The notes: generated from the letters alone by a model not told the origin. Counted from the stretch's first letter, positions 52,324 to 62,323 are shown. The stretch: DNA of 64,000 bases from Amphibacillus xylanus NBRC 15112 (GCF_000307165.1 NC_018704.1:1922001-1986000); one strand, 5' to 3'. Program-made: numbers and translations.

Positions 52324-52941
52324 ATGACTCATTATTTATATAAAATAACGGTCTGGATTTCACGTCTAGCAATTTTAAATTTACTTTGGCTTGGCTTTAG
52401 TTTGCTTGGACTCATTGTCTTTGGCTTTTTCCCAGCAACAGTCGCCATGTTCGCTGTATTACGAAGTTGGTTACGTGGTGAGGATGATCGACCGATTTTC
52501 CAGACATATTGGCGCGCATATAAAGCGGAGTTCTTAGCTGCGAATGGTTACGGCATATTAATCAGTATTCTTGGCTTTATTGTTTATTTAAATTTAATAT
52601 TTATGTCCGTTAATCAAAGTGGCTCGATGTTACTTTTACACATTCCTTTATATACGTTTTTAATATTTTCTGCTTTAACGTTACTTTATTTATTCCCCAC
52701 TTATGTTCATTATGATTTAGGCTTCTTTCAAATCATTAAGCAAGCATTTTTAATTATGATGATCCAACCGATTCAAACAGTGATGATGATCGCAGGCATC
52801 GCGGCATCAGCTGTTGTTATGTACTACATTCCTGGTCTATCTTTTTTCTTTGGTGGTTCATTTATTGCACTTCTAATTATGGCGACCTGTTATCACAGCT
52901 TTCAAACCATTGAAAAAAAACAACAATCCCGTTCAACGTAA
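52324..52941 (+). CDS. YesL family (DUF624) membrane protein
   Basis: 205 residues with five or six hydrophobic segments and the DUF624 opening ITVWISRLAILNLLWLGFSL plus LRSWLRGEDDRPIFQTYWRA. YesL proteins accompany YesM/YesN two-component systems and carbohydrate ABC transporters; their biochemical role is unknown. AAGGAGGT lies 5 bases before ATG 52324. It faces, tail to tail, the transporter operon that it probably belongs to functionally. Confidence 0.88.
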   Translation: MTHYLYKITVWISRLAILNLLWLGFSLLGLIVFGFFPATVAMFAVLRSWLRGEDDRPIFQTYWRAYKAEFLAANGYGILISILGFIVYLNLIFMSVNQSGSMLLLHIPLYTFLIFSALTLLYLFPTYVHYDLGFFQIIKQAFLIMMIQPIQTVMMIAGIAASAVVMYYIPGLSFFFGGSFIALLIMATCYHSFQTIEKKQQSRST

Positions 52942-52966
52942 AAACTGAACGGGATTTTATTTTTAG
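52925..52966. terminator. Bidirectional terminator between yesL-type and permease genes
   Basis: AATCCCGTTCA / TGAACGGGATT form an 11-bp perfect stem with the yesL stop codon in the loop. TTTTATTTTT follows on the + strand; A-rich sequence precedes it. Confidence 0.85.
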
Positions 52967-52976
52967 GGAAAAATGA

Positions 52977-53840
52977 TTAACCTTTCACAGCACCTGCTGT
53001 TAAACCTTCTACAATTCGATTACTTAAGAAGAAGAAGGCAATTAGAATTGGAATGATACTAATCATTAGTGTCGCACCAATTGCGCCCCAATCTGTCACA
53101 TATTGACCGATAAAGTTTTGAATTCCAACTGTTAACGTCTTATAACGATCAGAACTAATAAACGTATTAACAAAAATAAACTCATTCCAGTTATAGATCA
53201 TATTAATAATGACAGTTGTCACCATCACTGGTGTCGTCATCGGTAATGTAATTTGGAAGAATAACCGGTGAATTGAACAACCATCCATAATCGCCGCTTC
53301 TTCAATTTCACGTGATAATGAATTGTAAAAACCACTTAAAATCATGATCGTGAGCGGTAAGTTATATGCCGTATATGACAAAATAATTGACAATGGATGA
53401 TCAATTAAATCTAACCGGAGATAAAATTGAAACAGCGGTACAAGTGTTGAGTGAATCGGTATCATATAACCGATCATAAATAACAACAGCACGAACCGAC
53501 TTAATTTCCAACGCATCCGAGTAATTGCAAAGGTAACAAAACTAGCAAGCAATACCGTTAAAATAACAGCAGTGATCGTGACAAAAACACTATTAAAGAA
53601 ATATTGACCAATATTCCCATCATTCCACACTCGCACATAGTTTTCCCAGCGCCATTGTTCTGGTAAAGCGAAAGGGGAGCCACCAAAGATTTCGACGTTT
53701 CCTTTTAATGAGAAGAAAAATAGCCAAACTAATGGATAGATTTGCACGATTGCGATAATAGCTAAAACTACATAAAGTAATGTTAAACCTATTCGTCGCA
53801 AGCCTTGATAATCATTCTTGGTCTTTGTTAAAGTTGACAT
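52977..53840 (-). CDS. Carbohydrate ABC transporter permease, MsmG/MalG type
   Basis: 287 residues, six membrane helices, with the permease EAA loop EEAAIMDGCSIHRLFFQITL (about residues 190-210) that contacts the ATPase. CUT1 family second permease. ATG 53840 is preferred, 6 bases after GGAGGGGG. No ATPase gene is nearby; CUT1 systems of Bacilli often share a common MsmX ATPase. Confidence 0.92.
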   Translation of the reverse strand: MSTLTKTKNDYQGLRRIGLTLLYVVLAIIAIVQIYPLVWLFFFSLKGNVEIFGGSPFALPEQWRWENYVRVWNDGNIGQYFFNSVFVTITAVILTVLLASFVTFAITRMRWKLSRFVLLLFMIGYMIPIHSTLVPLFQFYLRLDLIDHPLSIILSYTAYNLPLTIMILSGFYNSLSREIEEAAIMDGCSIHRLFFQITLPMTTPVMVTTVIINMIYNWNEFIFVNTFISSDRYKTLTVGIQNFIGQYVTDWGAIGATLMISIIPILIAFFFLSNRIVEGLTAGAVKG

Positions 53841-53855
53841 CAGCATCCCCCTCCC

Positions 53856-54734
53856 TTAATACTCATAATCTTCAGCTGATTTAGTAAGTTGCTGGACAAT
53901 CACGGTAATGAATAGTGCAAGGACTAATAACGCAAAGCCAATCGCACTACCGTAACCGGCATTATAGTTTCTAAATGCTTCTTTATACATGTACGAGGCA
54001 ATAACTTCACTCGCACCATTCGGCCCCCCACCGGTCATTACCCAAATTAAGTCGAAGTACTTTAATGAACCAACAATGGCTAAAATCAGCGTTGTCTTAA
54101 TTACTCCAGATATTAATGGAACTTTAATTTTCAACGCAATTTGAATTGGATTAGCTCCATCAATTCGAGCCGCTTCAATCAGCTCATTTGGAATACCTTT
54201 AAGTGCAGAGCTATAAATAATAATATAGAATCCTGCATATTGCCAAATGACCGCGAAGATAATCGCAATTAATACTGTATCTCGCGTTGCTAACCAAGCT
54301 GGTGGGTTATCGACACCAAACATTGTTAATAAACTATTTAACATCCCATTATTAGGGTCATAGATTTTAATCCAAAGCTGCGCTATCGCAACAGATGATA
54401 ACAGCATCGGAATTAAATAAATCTTTCGTAACGTATCAGAACCTTTAATCTTTCCAGATAAAATTAATGAAATCGTTAAATAACCAATTAAAGCAAGCGA
54501 AGAAATTAACGCTAAAATAAAGGAATTTCGCGCACTATACCAAAATGCATCATCCTTTATCAGGTTCGCGTAATTCTCTAGTCCAATAAAGGACATTTCT
54601 CCAATACCGTCCCAATCCATCATTCCATAATAACCGGTTAAGAAAATTGGTACATAAACTAAGATTGCGATTAGGAGGAATGCTGGCAAGACGTAAAGTG
54701 CTATGGCCTTTTTGTTTGACATGACTTTATTCAT
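53856..54734 (-). CDS. Carbohydrate ABC transporter permease, MsmF/MalF type
   Basis: 292 residues, six membrane helices, EAA loop IEAARIDGANPIQIALKIKV (about 190-210). CUT1 first permease. ATG 54734 has AAGGAGCAG upstream; the frame to 54761 adds an unsupported leader. It is followed after 15 bases by the second permease and preceded by the binding protein with a hairpin in the gap. Confidence 0.92.
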   Translation of the reverse strand: MNKVMSNKKAIALYVLPAFLLIAILVYVPIFLTGYYGMMDWDGIGEMSFIGLENYANLIKDDAFWYSARNSFILALISSLALIGYLTISLILSGKIKGSDTLRKIYLIPMLLSSVAIAQLWIKIYDPNNGMLNSLLTMFGVDNPPAWLATRDTVLIAIIFAVIWQYAGFYIIIYSSALKGIPNELIEAARIDGANPIQIALKIKVPLISGVIKTTLILAIVGSLKYFDLIWVMTGGGPNGASEVIASYMYKEAFRNYNAGYGSAIGFALLVLALFITVIVQQLTKSAEDYEY

Positions 54735-54778
54735 GATAGACTGCTCCTTCCGTTCGATCAAATAGGGCTTAGAATATT

Positions 54779-54808
54779 AAAGGGGCATAACGATTTGTAT
54801 GCCCCTGA
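54779..54808 (-). terminator. Intercistronic hairpin after the binding-protein gene
   Basis: On the minus strand AGGGGCATAC / GTTATGCCCCT pair with a 5-base loop, followed by TTTAATATT. Such hairpins after binding-protein genes commonly attenuate permease expression or stabilise the upstream mRNA. Confidence 0.7.
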
Positions 54809-54827
54809 ACATTCATTTTTCTATAGT

Positions 54828-56129
54828 TTACTCTTCGCTAGCTAGGGCTTCTTCATGTTTTGCAGCAAACTCTTCAGGTGTGACTTCCCCGCCATAAATA
54901 GCCTGAATCATATTTAAGTGAACGTCTGCAGCAGCCGCACTCATTTGTACGTCAGCATAAAGCGTTAAGTTAGTCGCTTCATTTAAGTCATTTAAAATGT
55001 CGATGTACATTTGTGGTAATTCAACACCATCTGTATTAACCACAGTTGCAGGGATAACACCTGCTTGTTCTACAGCCATTTGACCCCAGCGCTCAACAAA
55101 GAATTCAACAAATGCTAAAGCTTGCTCTTTCACATCAGAATCTTCTGCTACGAACAAACCAACACCTGGTCCACCTACGAAACTATCAATATCTCCTTCT
55201 CCACCCTCATAAACTGGGAACTTGAAGTAATCAATAGAATCTCTAAATTCTTGTGGGTTATCCTCATTTGTCGTCCACTCAGGTAAATCCCAAGTACCCA
55301 TTAAATACATCGCTGCTTGTTCATTAATAAAGTAACCCTTAGCCTCATCATTTCCTAAACCGTTATATCCATTAATAAATGCACCTAAATCAACAAGCTC
55401 TTGGATCTCAGCCGCAGCTTGAATTAAAGCTGGGTCTTCAAATGATCCTGAACGGTTAATTGCATTATTAAGTGCCGCTGGACCACCAATACGGTCAGCT
55501 AAATACATATACCACATTGAACCTGTCCACGCATCACGGTTTCCTACCGTAATTGGTGTTACACCTGCATCAACAAGTTTTGTTACTACATCTTTAAAAT
55601 CATCCCATGTTTCTGGAACGCTTACACCAACTTCATCGAAGATCGCTTTATTATAGTAGATTGGTGCAATGTTTAACTCTAATGGTAAACCATAAGTAAC
55701 TCCGTCAACTGCGTATGCTTCTGTTGTACCAGGAATGAAATCATCTGAAATGATATCATCTAATGGTGCAAACATTTTACCAGTGACGTACGGCTCCAAG
55801 AATCCACCAGCCCATGTCATCCCGACATCTGGTAATTCATTTGAAGCACCAATAACACTTAGCTTCTCTTTGTACTGCTCGTTCGAATAAACATCAATCT
55901 CAATCGTTACATTCGAATGTTTTTCCTCAAATTCATCAACAATTTCTTGAACGATAAGATTATGCTGACGAGAAGTACCTTCTGGCCATAAGTGCATAAA
56001 TTCAATGACAACATCCTCATCACTGCTGCCACCTGTTCCTGCTTCCTTGTCAGAATCACCACAAGCAACAAGAACGCTTACTAACAAAATACCTAAAACT
56101 AACATTAGTAAAGAACGTCTTTTTAACAT
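54828..56129 (-). CDS. Carbohydrate ABC transporter substrate-binding lipoprotein
   Basis: 433 residues: signal with lipobox LVACG, then a CUT1 solute-binding fold (EFMHLWPEGTSRQHNLIVQE, GVTYGLPLELNIAPIYYNKA, TWDDFKDVVTKLVDAGVTPI, AMYLMGTWDLPEW). It presents an oligosaccharide to the two permeases downstream. The sugar is not evident; the YesM/N association suggests a plant-derived oligosaccharide (inference). Upstream lies the regulatory pair. Confidence 0.92.
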   Translation of the reverse strand: MLKRRSLLMLVLGILLVSVLVACGDSDKEAGTGGSSDEDVVIEFMHLWPEGTSRQHNLIVQEIVDEFEEKHSNVTIEIDVYSNEQYKEKLSVIGASNELPDVGMTWAGGFLEPYVTGKMFAPLDDIISDDFIPGTTEAYAVDGVTYGLPLELNIAPIYYNKAIFDEVGVSVPETWDDFKDVVTKLVDAGVTPITVGNRDAWTGSMWYMYLADRIGGPAALNNAINRSGSFEDPALIQAAAEIQELVDLGAFINGYNGLGNDEAKGYFINEQAAMYLMGTWDLPEWTTNEDNPQEFRDSIDYFKFPVYEGGEGDIDSFVGGPGVGLFVAEDSDVKEQALAFVEFFVERWGQMAVEQAGVIPATVVNTDGVELPQMYIDILNDLNEATNLTLYADVQMSAAAADVHLNMIQAIYGGEVTPEEFAAKHEEALASEE

Positions 56130-56233
56130 TACCTTACCCCCTAAATAGATTGGTATTTCAACTTACAACAATAGTCTATCATGTGATAAATTATTGGGTA
56201 AGGTCACTGTCTTTGGAAAAAATACCACTATTA

Positions 56234-57013
56234 TTAGAAAGCGTTTTCATTTACTTTTCTAAACATACTTGGCGTCATGTTGACATGATCCTTAAAGACT
56301 CTGTTGAAGTATTTGGCTGTATTATAACCAACTGATTCAGCGACTTCAGTAATATTTAAATCTGTTGTCAGTAACAGCTGTTTTGCTCGCTGAATCCTGA
56401 CTTTCGTTAAATAATCAGTAAATGACATGCCTAACTCTTCTTTAAATAACGTACTTAAATAACTAGGGTTTAAATGAACATGATCAGCGACTTCTTTTAA
56501 AGTAACATCTTCGCAATAATGCTGATCGATATAGGAAACAGCTTGTTTAATTGATCTGGTGTATAATTCTCTTTTTTTCAGATCAATTAAATCATCATCG
56601 ATCATCTTTTCGATCACTTTTGATTTGTCCATTTCCTCTTGACGCTTTAATGCTTCTTCAACTGCTTCAATGAGCTTTGTCTTACCAATTGGTTTCAACA
56701 AGTAATTGACAACACCATATCGCAGCGCTTGTTGCGCATACTCGAACTCTGAATATGCTGAAATAATAATAAACATAGGCTGCTTTTTTTGCTTTTTTAA
56801 AATTTCTATTAATTTTAACCCTGTCATTTTCGGCATTCTAATGTCTGTAATTAATAGATCAACAGATCGAATCGATAGATAGTCGATCGCTTTTTGCGCA
56901 TTATCTAAGCAAGTGATCTCATATTGACCTTCTGACCATTTTTCTAAAGTTCGCTTTAAGCCTTCACGTGTCCTAGGTTCATCATCAACAATTAATATTC
57001 GCTTTGTTTTCAT
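56234..57013 (-). CDS. YesN-type response regulator with AraC DNA-binding domain
   Basis: 259 residues: receiver domain (ILIVDDEPRTREGLKRTL; phosphoacceptor LLITDIRMPKMTG, Asp about 55) and an AraC-type double HTH (LKEVADHVHLNPSYLSTLFK, NITEVAESVGYNTAKYFNRV). It is shorter than many YesN proteins, lacking the middle region. Partner of the kinase 52 bases upstream; likely activates the transporter operon. A perfect cre lies over its last codons. Confidence 0.92.
   Translation of the reverse strand: MKTKRILIVDDEPRTREGLKRTLEKWSEGQYEITCLDNAQKAIDYLSIRSVDLLITDIRMPKMTGLKLIEILKKQKKQPMFIIISAYSEFEYAQQALRYGVVNYLLKPIGKTKLIEAVEEALKRQEEMDKSKVIEKMIDDDLIDLKKRELYTRSIKQAVSYIDQHYCEDVTLKEVADHVHLNPSYLSTLFKEELGMSFTDYLTKVRIQRAKQLLLTTDLNITEVAESVGYNTAKYFNRVFKDHVNMTPSMFRKVNENAF
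56236..56249 (-). promoter_or_regulatory. Perfect cre (CcpA) site upstream of the transporter operon
   Basis: On the minus strand TGAAAACGCTTTCT satisfies all 14 positions of TGWAARCGYTWNCW. It overlaps the stop codon of the regulator gene and is 107 bases before the binding-protein start, a usual place for catabolite repression of a sugar operon. Confidence 0.8.
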
Positions 57014-57065
57014 TTAATATCTTCCCTTTCCTAGGCAAAATATTGATATTTACTATCTTAGTTTT

Positions 57066-58796
57066 TTACTTGATTATCGGTATTTTGAATTGAACTAATG
57101 TACCTTTACTTTCTTCACTTGATATGCTAATTCCTTCAACTTGTTCTGGATTATAGTAAAGTTGTAGTCTGCGTTCAACATTGGCAAGTGCCATACCATC
57201 GCCAGAAATTTGCACACCACTTTTTCGATTAATTTTCTGATAGATTCGCTCGATTTTTTCTTTCGACATCCCTTTACCATTATCAGCTACTGTAATGATC
57301 ATCGCTTGATTGTCATCAGTTGCTTCAACAGAAAGGGTAATCAAGCCATTTTTGATTTGATCACTAAGACCATGTAAGACGGCATTTTCAATTAATGGCT
57401 GAATAATCAATTTAGGTAAAAGATTATCTAGTAATTCCGGATCAATCTTGATGCAATACGTCAGCCTTTCATCAAAGCGCATCTTCATAATCATCATATA
57501 TTGCTTAATATGTTCAAGCTCTTCTCTTAAAGTAACCCATTCATCTTCCTTCGGTGGTGTGATCGTATACCGGAATAAATTCGACATACTAATCACCATC
57601 TCAGCAAGATCATCCTCACCCTTTTCATCTAGTGACCAATAGAGTAAATCAAGTGTATTAAAGAGAAAGTGTGGGTTAATCTGTGCTTGAAGCGCTTTTA
57701 ATTCGGTTCTGCTTTTGATCAATTCTTTTTCATACACCATTTGAATTAAGTAATTGGTTTGTTCCGCTAATTGATTATATGTGTTATTCAGCTCATTTAT
57801 CTCATTTGGCGCGATACTTGCTGGGCTTAATGTCAACGTTCCCTTACCTGCTTGACGCATCGTATCTGTTAATCTATTAATTGGCTTCGTAATATACGTA
57901 GATAAGAATAATGAAAAAATTAAGAAAATAATAAATCCAATCAAACCTGCAATTGCAATAATCGTTCGTAAGACTGGTAAGCCTTCTGTTAAACGACTAA
58001 TTGGCGTCAGCATAATTACTGTCCAGCCCGTCTCGCGAGATGTTTCACTATTACGGATATAATTGTCTTCGTTTATTTTAAGCATTTGATTGTCATCAAT
58101 TAATCCTTCAAATTTAGCAAACTCACTATAATTTGTTGAGACGACCTGATTTTGATGATCCAAGACGATCATTAATTGATCCTCTGCCCCAACCCCTGTA
58201 TGTGTTTGAAAATAGCTTTTGTTAATTCGGGCGAGTAAATAACCACCATTCTCAAAGTTATCACTCATTAAACTAATCCGCCTCACAACTAAAAAGTAAT
58301 CCGGATTAAGTCGGTCATCACCAATCCAAATCATCTTCCCACGCGCTTGCTCGGCTTTTTTTATGTATTCGGTTCCAATTTGTTCAACTAATCCAGGCCC
58401 ATCAAGTGGCGTGAGCTTGTCATAGTCAGAATCAAAAATTTCAGTAATATAGATCCCATCTGCATTAGCTTGTAAACGACTCGTTAATGTTACCAAGTCC
58501 TGCCGTTCTTGAAATGTCGCTGGAATACCATTGCGTTCATTAAGCAAAATCGACTGCAGCTGATCATTTGTTGCAATTTGCTTCGTAATTAAATTGAGTT
58601 GCTCATATAATGAATCATAACGGCCAATCGCTTCTTTTGCCGTCTGCTGCACATGAGCTTCAGCATTCTCCCGTAGCATTTGAGCGACTTGATTAAAGAT
58701 AAAATAACTCACAGTAGCAAGCACAATTAAAAGAACAATTAAATAGACCGCTAGAATTTGATTTCTTAGTGTATTCCATCGTTGAAAAAACTTCAC
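57066..58796 (-). CDS. YesM-type sensor histidine kinase
   Basis: 576 residues: membrane helix (about 15-35), an extracellular dCACHE-like sensor (about 40-280), second helix (about 285-305), HAMP (YITKPINRLTDTMRQAG), the His_kinase box QINPHFLFNTLDLLYWS (phospho-His) and HATPase_c (PLIENAVLHGLS, VADNGKGMS). It senses an extracytoplasmic sugar-related signal and phosphorylates the YesN-type regulator. The GTG at 58796 is chosen with AAGGGGAG 7 bases upstream. Confidence 0.92.
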   Translation of the reverse strand: MKFFQRWNTLRNQILAVYLIVLLIVLATVSYFIFNQVAQMLRENAEAHVQQTAKEAIGRYDSLYEQLNLITKQIATNDQLQSILLNERNGIPATFQERQDLVTLTSRLQANADGIYITEIFDSDYDKLTPLDGPGLVEQIGTEYIKKAEQARGKMIWIGDDRLNPDYFLVVRRISLMSDNFENGGYLLARINKSYFQTHTGVGAEDQLMIVLDHQNQVVSTNYSEFAKFEGLIDDNQMLKINEDNYIRNSETSRETGWTVIMLTPISRLTEGLPVLRTIIAIAGLIGFIIFLIFSLFLSTYITKPINRLTDTMRQAGKGTLTLSPASIAPNEINELNNTYNQLAEQTNYLIQMVYEKELIKSRTELKALQAQINPHFLFNTLDLLYWSLDEKGEDDLAEMVISMSNLFRYTITPPKEDEWVTLREELEHIKQYMMIMKMRFDERLTYCIKIDPELLDNLLPKLIIQPLIENAVLHGLSDQIKNGLITLSVEATDDNQAMIITVADNGKGMSKEKIERIYQKINRKSGVQISGDGMALANVERRLQLYYNPEQVEGISISSEESKGTLVQFKIPIIK

Positions 58797-58950
58797 GGGA
58801 TCACTCCCCTTTTTTACTAGTTTTTCAGAGATTTTAATCATTTCGCAACATAAATGAGATCTGAATCGTCTATGATCATAGATAACTTAATTCCATCATA
58901 GCAAGACGTGAAATTTTTGTCTATGCACTGATTATTTAGATGTAGACTGC

Positions 58951-58979
58951 TTTACCTTCAATGTTTAACTGCTTATAAT
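58951..58979 (+). promoter_or_regulatory. Sigma-A promoter for yvyE
   Basis: TTTACC (58951-58956), 17 bases, TATAAT (58974-58979), followed after about 10 bases by the ribosome site GGAGG of yvyE. Confidence 0.75.
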
Positions 58980-59001
58980 GTAATAGATAGGAGGTTTTTT
59001 C

Positions 59002-59640
59002 GTGTTAGATACATATTTAACAGTTCAATTACAAGGACAAGCAGAACTCATTATCCAAAAATCCCGCTTTATTGGTCATATAAAGCGCACAGAGACTGAA
59101 GAAGAAGCTCAAGCATTTATTAAACAAGTTAAAAAAGAGCACAGCCAAGCAACTCACAACTGTTCAGCATATTTAATTGGCGAGCATGATCAGATTCAGA
59201 AAGCCAATGATGATGGTGAGCCAAGTGGTACAGCTGGAGTGCCAATGCTAGAAGTACTAAAGAAAAATCATTTAAAAGATACAACCGTTGTCGTGACACG
59301 TTATTTTGGTGGCATCAAGCTTGGAGCAGGTGGTTTAATTCGGGCATACTCTAAAGCAACATCTGAAACCCTAAAAGCTACAGGTATCGTTAAACGCCAG
59401 CTCGTTAAAAACATCGCCATCACCGTCGATTATCCTTTGCTAGGAAAAATTGAAAACGAACTACGACAAGAGGATCATCTCATCACAGGAATTGATTATT
59501 TAGAGCATGTCACAGTTAATGTCGCTGTTCCAGTCGATCAAGTTGAGACCTTTACAAATTGGATCGTCGACTTAACGAGCGACCAAGCAAAAATCGAACA
59601 AGATAGCGATCAGTACATTGAAATTCCTTACCATCCTTAA
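59002..59640 (+). CDS. yvyE: YigZ/IMPACT family protein (YvyE)
   Basis: 212 residues: an IMPACT domain with KSRFIGHIKRTETEEEA, ATHNCSAYLIG, DDGEPSGTAGVPML and VVVTRYFGGIKLGAGGLIRA, then a C-terminal DUF1949 ferredoxin-like domain. The family may act in translation regulation or as a peptidase-like protein; its exact activity is unclear. GTG start 8 bases after GGAGG. In B. subtilis yvyE is adjacent to degS; here a transporter block separates them. Confidence 0.92.
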   Translation: MLDTYLTVQLQGQAELIIQKSRFIGHIKRTETEEEAQAFIKQVKKEHSQATHNCSAYLIGEHDQIQKANDDGEPSGTAGVPMLEVLKKNHLKDTTVVVTRYFGGIKLGAGGLIRAYSKATSETLKATGIVKRQLVKNIAITVDYPLLGKIENELRQEDHLITGIDYLEHVTVNVAVPVDQVETFTNWIVDLTSDQAKIEQDSDQYIEIPYHP

Positions 59641-59671
59641 GCAAACTATTATTTTGTTAGGAGGCCTAACT

Positions 59672-60244
59672 ATGAAAAAAGTAGCAGCGTTATTTATGGT
59701 TGTTGGTATTGTCTTTATTGGACTTGGTGCATATCAATTGTACTCAATCAAATTAGCTGAAAAAGAAGCATTAATCGAAGCTCAAGAACTATTAGCTCGT
59801 AGCTATGAAGACCCGCAAAAAGACGTCATCTTTAAACCAGATACAGGTGACTCAGTCGGGATACTTCATATTGAAAAAATTGATGCAGCGATTCCCATTG
59901 TCGAAGGAACGGACCCAGATGAGCTTGAAAGTGGTGTTGGACATATGTCACAAACAGCATGGCCAGGTGAAAACGATCAAATCCTACTATCCGGGCATCG
60001 TGATACTGTATTTAGACGGTTAGGTGAGGTCGAGGTTGGTGACATCATCACGATTGAATTACCATACGGGACATTTGATTATGTGATGACCGATTCAATT
60101 ATTGTTAGTGCTGATGATACATCAGTCATCGGTTCTACTGCACCAAATGAAGAACTAGTCATTTCTACTTGTTATCCATTTAGATATATCGGTCCTGCAC
60201 CTGATCGTTATGTCATTTATGCGGTCCCAGTAGATGAATCATAA
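59672..60244 (+). CDS. Class D sortase
   Basis: 190 residues: N-terminal membrane anchor (about 5-22), then a sortase barrel with catalytic LLSGHRDTVF (His), VISTCYPFRY (Cys) and APDRYVIYA (Arg). The TLxTCxP-like region and size fit class D, which anchors LPNTA/LPDTA-type surface proteins in spore formers. No substrate with a sorting signal is present in the window. ATG 59672 has TTAGGAGG upstream. It may be cotranscribed with yvyE and pbp. Confidence 0.9.
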   Translation: MKKVAALFMVVGIVFIGLGAYQLYSIKLAEKEALIEAQELLARSYEDPQKDVIFKPDTGDSVGILHIEKIDAAIPIVEGTDPDELESGVGHMSQTAWPGENDQILLSGHRDTVFRRLGEVEVGDIITIELPYGTFDYVMTDSIIVSADDTSVIGSTAPNEELVISTCYPFRYIGPAPDRYVIYAVPVDES

Positions 60245-60255
60245 GGAGGGATAAG

Positions 60256-62307
60256 GTGAAGAAATTATCGTATCTATTCATGATTACCTTAAGCCTATTT
60301 ATTTTGATAGCGTGTTCACAGGATGAAGAAGAAGTCATATTACCAGAAGAACGCTTTGAGGAATATATTCAACTATGGAGTGATTATAATTTTGAAGACA
60401 TGTATGCCATGCTGTCTGAAGAAACAAAAGCAACATACAGTAAAGCAGATTTTATCGACCGATACGAAAAAATCTATCAAGACTTAGAATTTGAGGAGCT
60501 TGAAATTGACTATACTTTACCAGAACATCCAGAACCAGAAAAAGGGGAAGACATCACATATCCAACGACATTCCCTTTCACAGTTAAACAACAATCGATA
60601 GTCGGCGAAATAAAATTTAATGCCGAAATTACAATGGTAGAGCGGATCATTCAAGTTGACGAAGATACCGAAAAAAGTGACTGGGATGTAGAATGGAACC
60701 CTGGACTCATTCTCCCGGAGCTAGCCAATGGTGGAACGATTTCACTCGTCACAACCCCAACAACGCGGGGAGAAATTTTTGACCGAAATGGGAAAGGATT
60801 AGCGATAACAGAAACGGTCTATGAGATCGGTGTTGATCCGGGACGCTTCACTGATAATCGCGATCAAGAAATTGAAGCAATTGCTGAGCTCCTAGACATG
60901 AGTGTAAATGGGATTGAGTCAGCATTAAGTCAAGGCTGGGTAGCTGACGGCATGTTTGTACCATTAAAGACAGTTACCGCTCATGATCAAGCATACATCG
61001 ATGAATTAATGGCCATCCCACCAGTGATCGCTCAATCAAAAATCGGACGCGCTTACCCATACGGAGAGAGCCTCGCGCATTTAATTGGCTATATTGGAAA
61101 AATCACTGAAGAAGAATTAGCAAAAGATGAAGAAGGCGTCTATTCAGAGCATGATTTAATCGGAAAAAGAGGGATTGAACAGCTGTTTGAAGAACGACTT
61201 CGAGGTGAAGATGGCGTTAGATTAATTGTTGAAAACGAAACAAGTAAAGTTGGCATCGCTGAAAAGCCACCTGTACCGGGTGAGGATATCCATTTAACAA
61301 TTGATGCCGAATTACAAAAAATGATCTATGACATCTATGATGGTGACGCAGGAACAACAGCAGTGATCGACCCAACTACCGGCGAAACACTTGCACTCGT
61401 CTCAAGCCCATCATTTGATCCACATGATTTCACATACGGCATAAGCCAAACAAAATATAATGCACTAGTTGAAGACCCAGATCAACCAATCTTAAACCGA
61501 TTTGCATCAACATATTCACCAGGATCTGCTTTTAAGCCAATCACAGCAATCGTTGGACTTAGCACAGGTGCAATTACCCAAAATGACGCAGTCGACATTA
61601 AAGGCTTAACATGGAGTCAAGATAATTGGGGCAATTACCGCGTACGTCGCGTATCTGAATCAAATGGACCTGTCGACTTAACAGATGCAATGATGCGCTC
61701 AGATAATATTTACTTTGCACAAAAAGCTGTTGAAATAGGTGGAGCTGATTTTGTTAGTGGCTTAGAATTACTTGGCTTTGGCACAGAAGGCTTACCATAC
61801 ACCTATCCAATCTACTCAAGCCAAGTATCCAATAGCGGTGAAATTGACCGTGAGACATTACTTGCAGACTCTGGCTATGGACAAGGTGAAATTCTAATGA
61901 CAGCACTACACCTAGCAACAGCCTACACGCCAATCCTAAACGACGGCGCCATGATTCAACCAATTCTTGAAACAAGTGAAGAATTAGGCCAAGTCTATGC
62001 AGATGATTTAATTAGTCCAAGTGACGCAGAATATTTACGCAACGCACTTCGACAAGTTGTTGCCGGACCACGAGGTACTGCGAAAAAAGCAAATATTAAA
62101 GCCGTTCAACTTTCAGGTAAAACAGGTACAGCAGAATTAAAACAAACGAGCGACGATAACAACGCCCGTGAAAACGGCTGGTTCGTTGCCTACCCTGACT
62201 CACATGACATTGTGATGGCGATGATGATTGAAAATATCCACAATCGTGGTGGCAGTGGCTATGTCGTCGAAAAAGCAACAGCTGTATTTGAAGCGTTATA
62301 TGAGTAG
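60256..62307 (+). CDS. pbpC: Class B penicillin-binding protein, PBP3/PbpC (MecA-N) type
   Basis: A 683-residue lipid-modified (lipobox LIACS) transpeptidase: NTF2-like MecA N-terminal domain (about 30-140), dimerisation domain (TTPTTRGEIFDRNGKGLAIT, about 165-330) and penicillin-binding domain with SPGSAFKP (SxxK), MMRSDNIYF (SxN) and LSGKTGTAEL (KTG). It crosslinks peptidoglycan outside the membrane; MecA-type N domains occur in low-affinity PBPs. GTG start at 60256 with GGAGGG upstream, 11 bases after the sortase. Confidence 0.92.
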   Translation: MKKLSYLFMITLSLFILIACSQDEEEVILPEERFEEYIQLWSDYNFEDMYAMLSEETKATYSKADFIDRYEKIYQDLEFEELEIDYTLPEHPEPEKGEDITYPTTFPFTVKQQSIVGEIKFNAEITMVERIIQVDEDTEKSDWDVEWNPGLILPELANGGTISLVTTPTTRGEIFDRNGKGLAITETVYEIGVDPGRFTDNRDQEIEAIAELLDMSVNGIESALSQGWVADGMFVPLKTVTAHDQAYIDELMAIPPVIAQSKIGRAYPYGESLAHLIGYIGKITEEELAKDEEGVYSEHDLIGKRGIEQLFEERLRGEDGVRLIVENETSKVGIAEKPPVPGEDIHLTIDAELQKMIYDIYDGDAGTTAVIDPTTGETLALVSSPSFDPHDFTYGISQTKYNALVEDPDQPILNRFASTYSPGSAFKPITAIVGLSTGAITQNDAVDIKGLTWSQDNWGNYRVRRVSESNGPVDLTDAMMRSDNIYFAQKAVEIGGADFVSGLELLGFGTEGLPYTYPIYSSQVSNSGEIDRETLLADSGYGQGEILMTALHLATAYTPILNDGAMIQPILETSEELGQVYADDLISPSDAEYLRNALRQVVAGPRGTAKKANIKAVQLSGKTGTAELKQTSDDNNARENGWFVAYPDSHDIVMAMMIENIHNRGGSGYVVEKATAVFEALYE

Positions 62308-62323
62308 AAGGTTTAACTTATCA

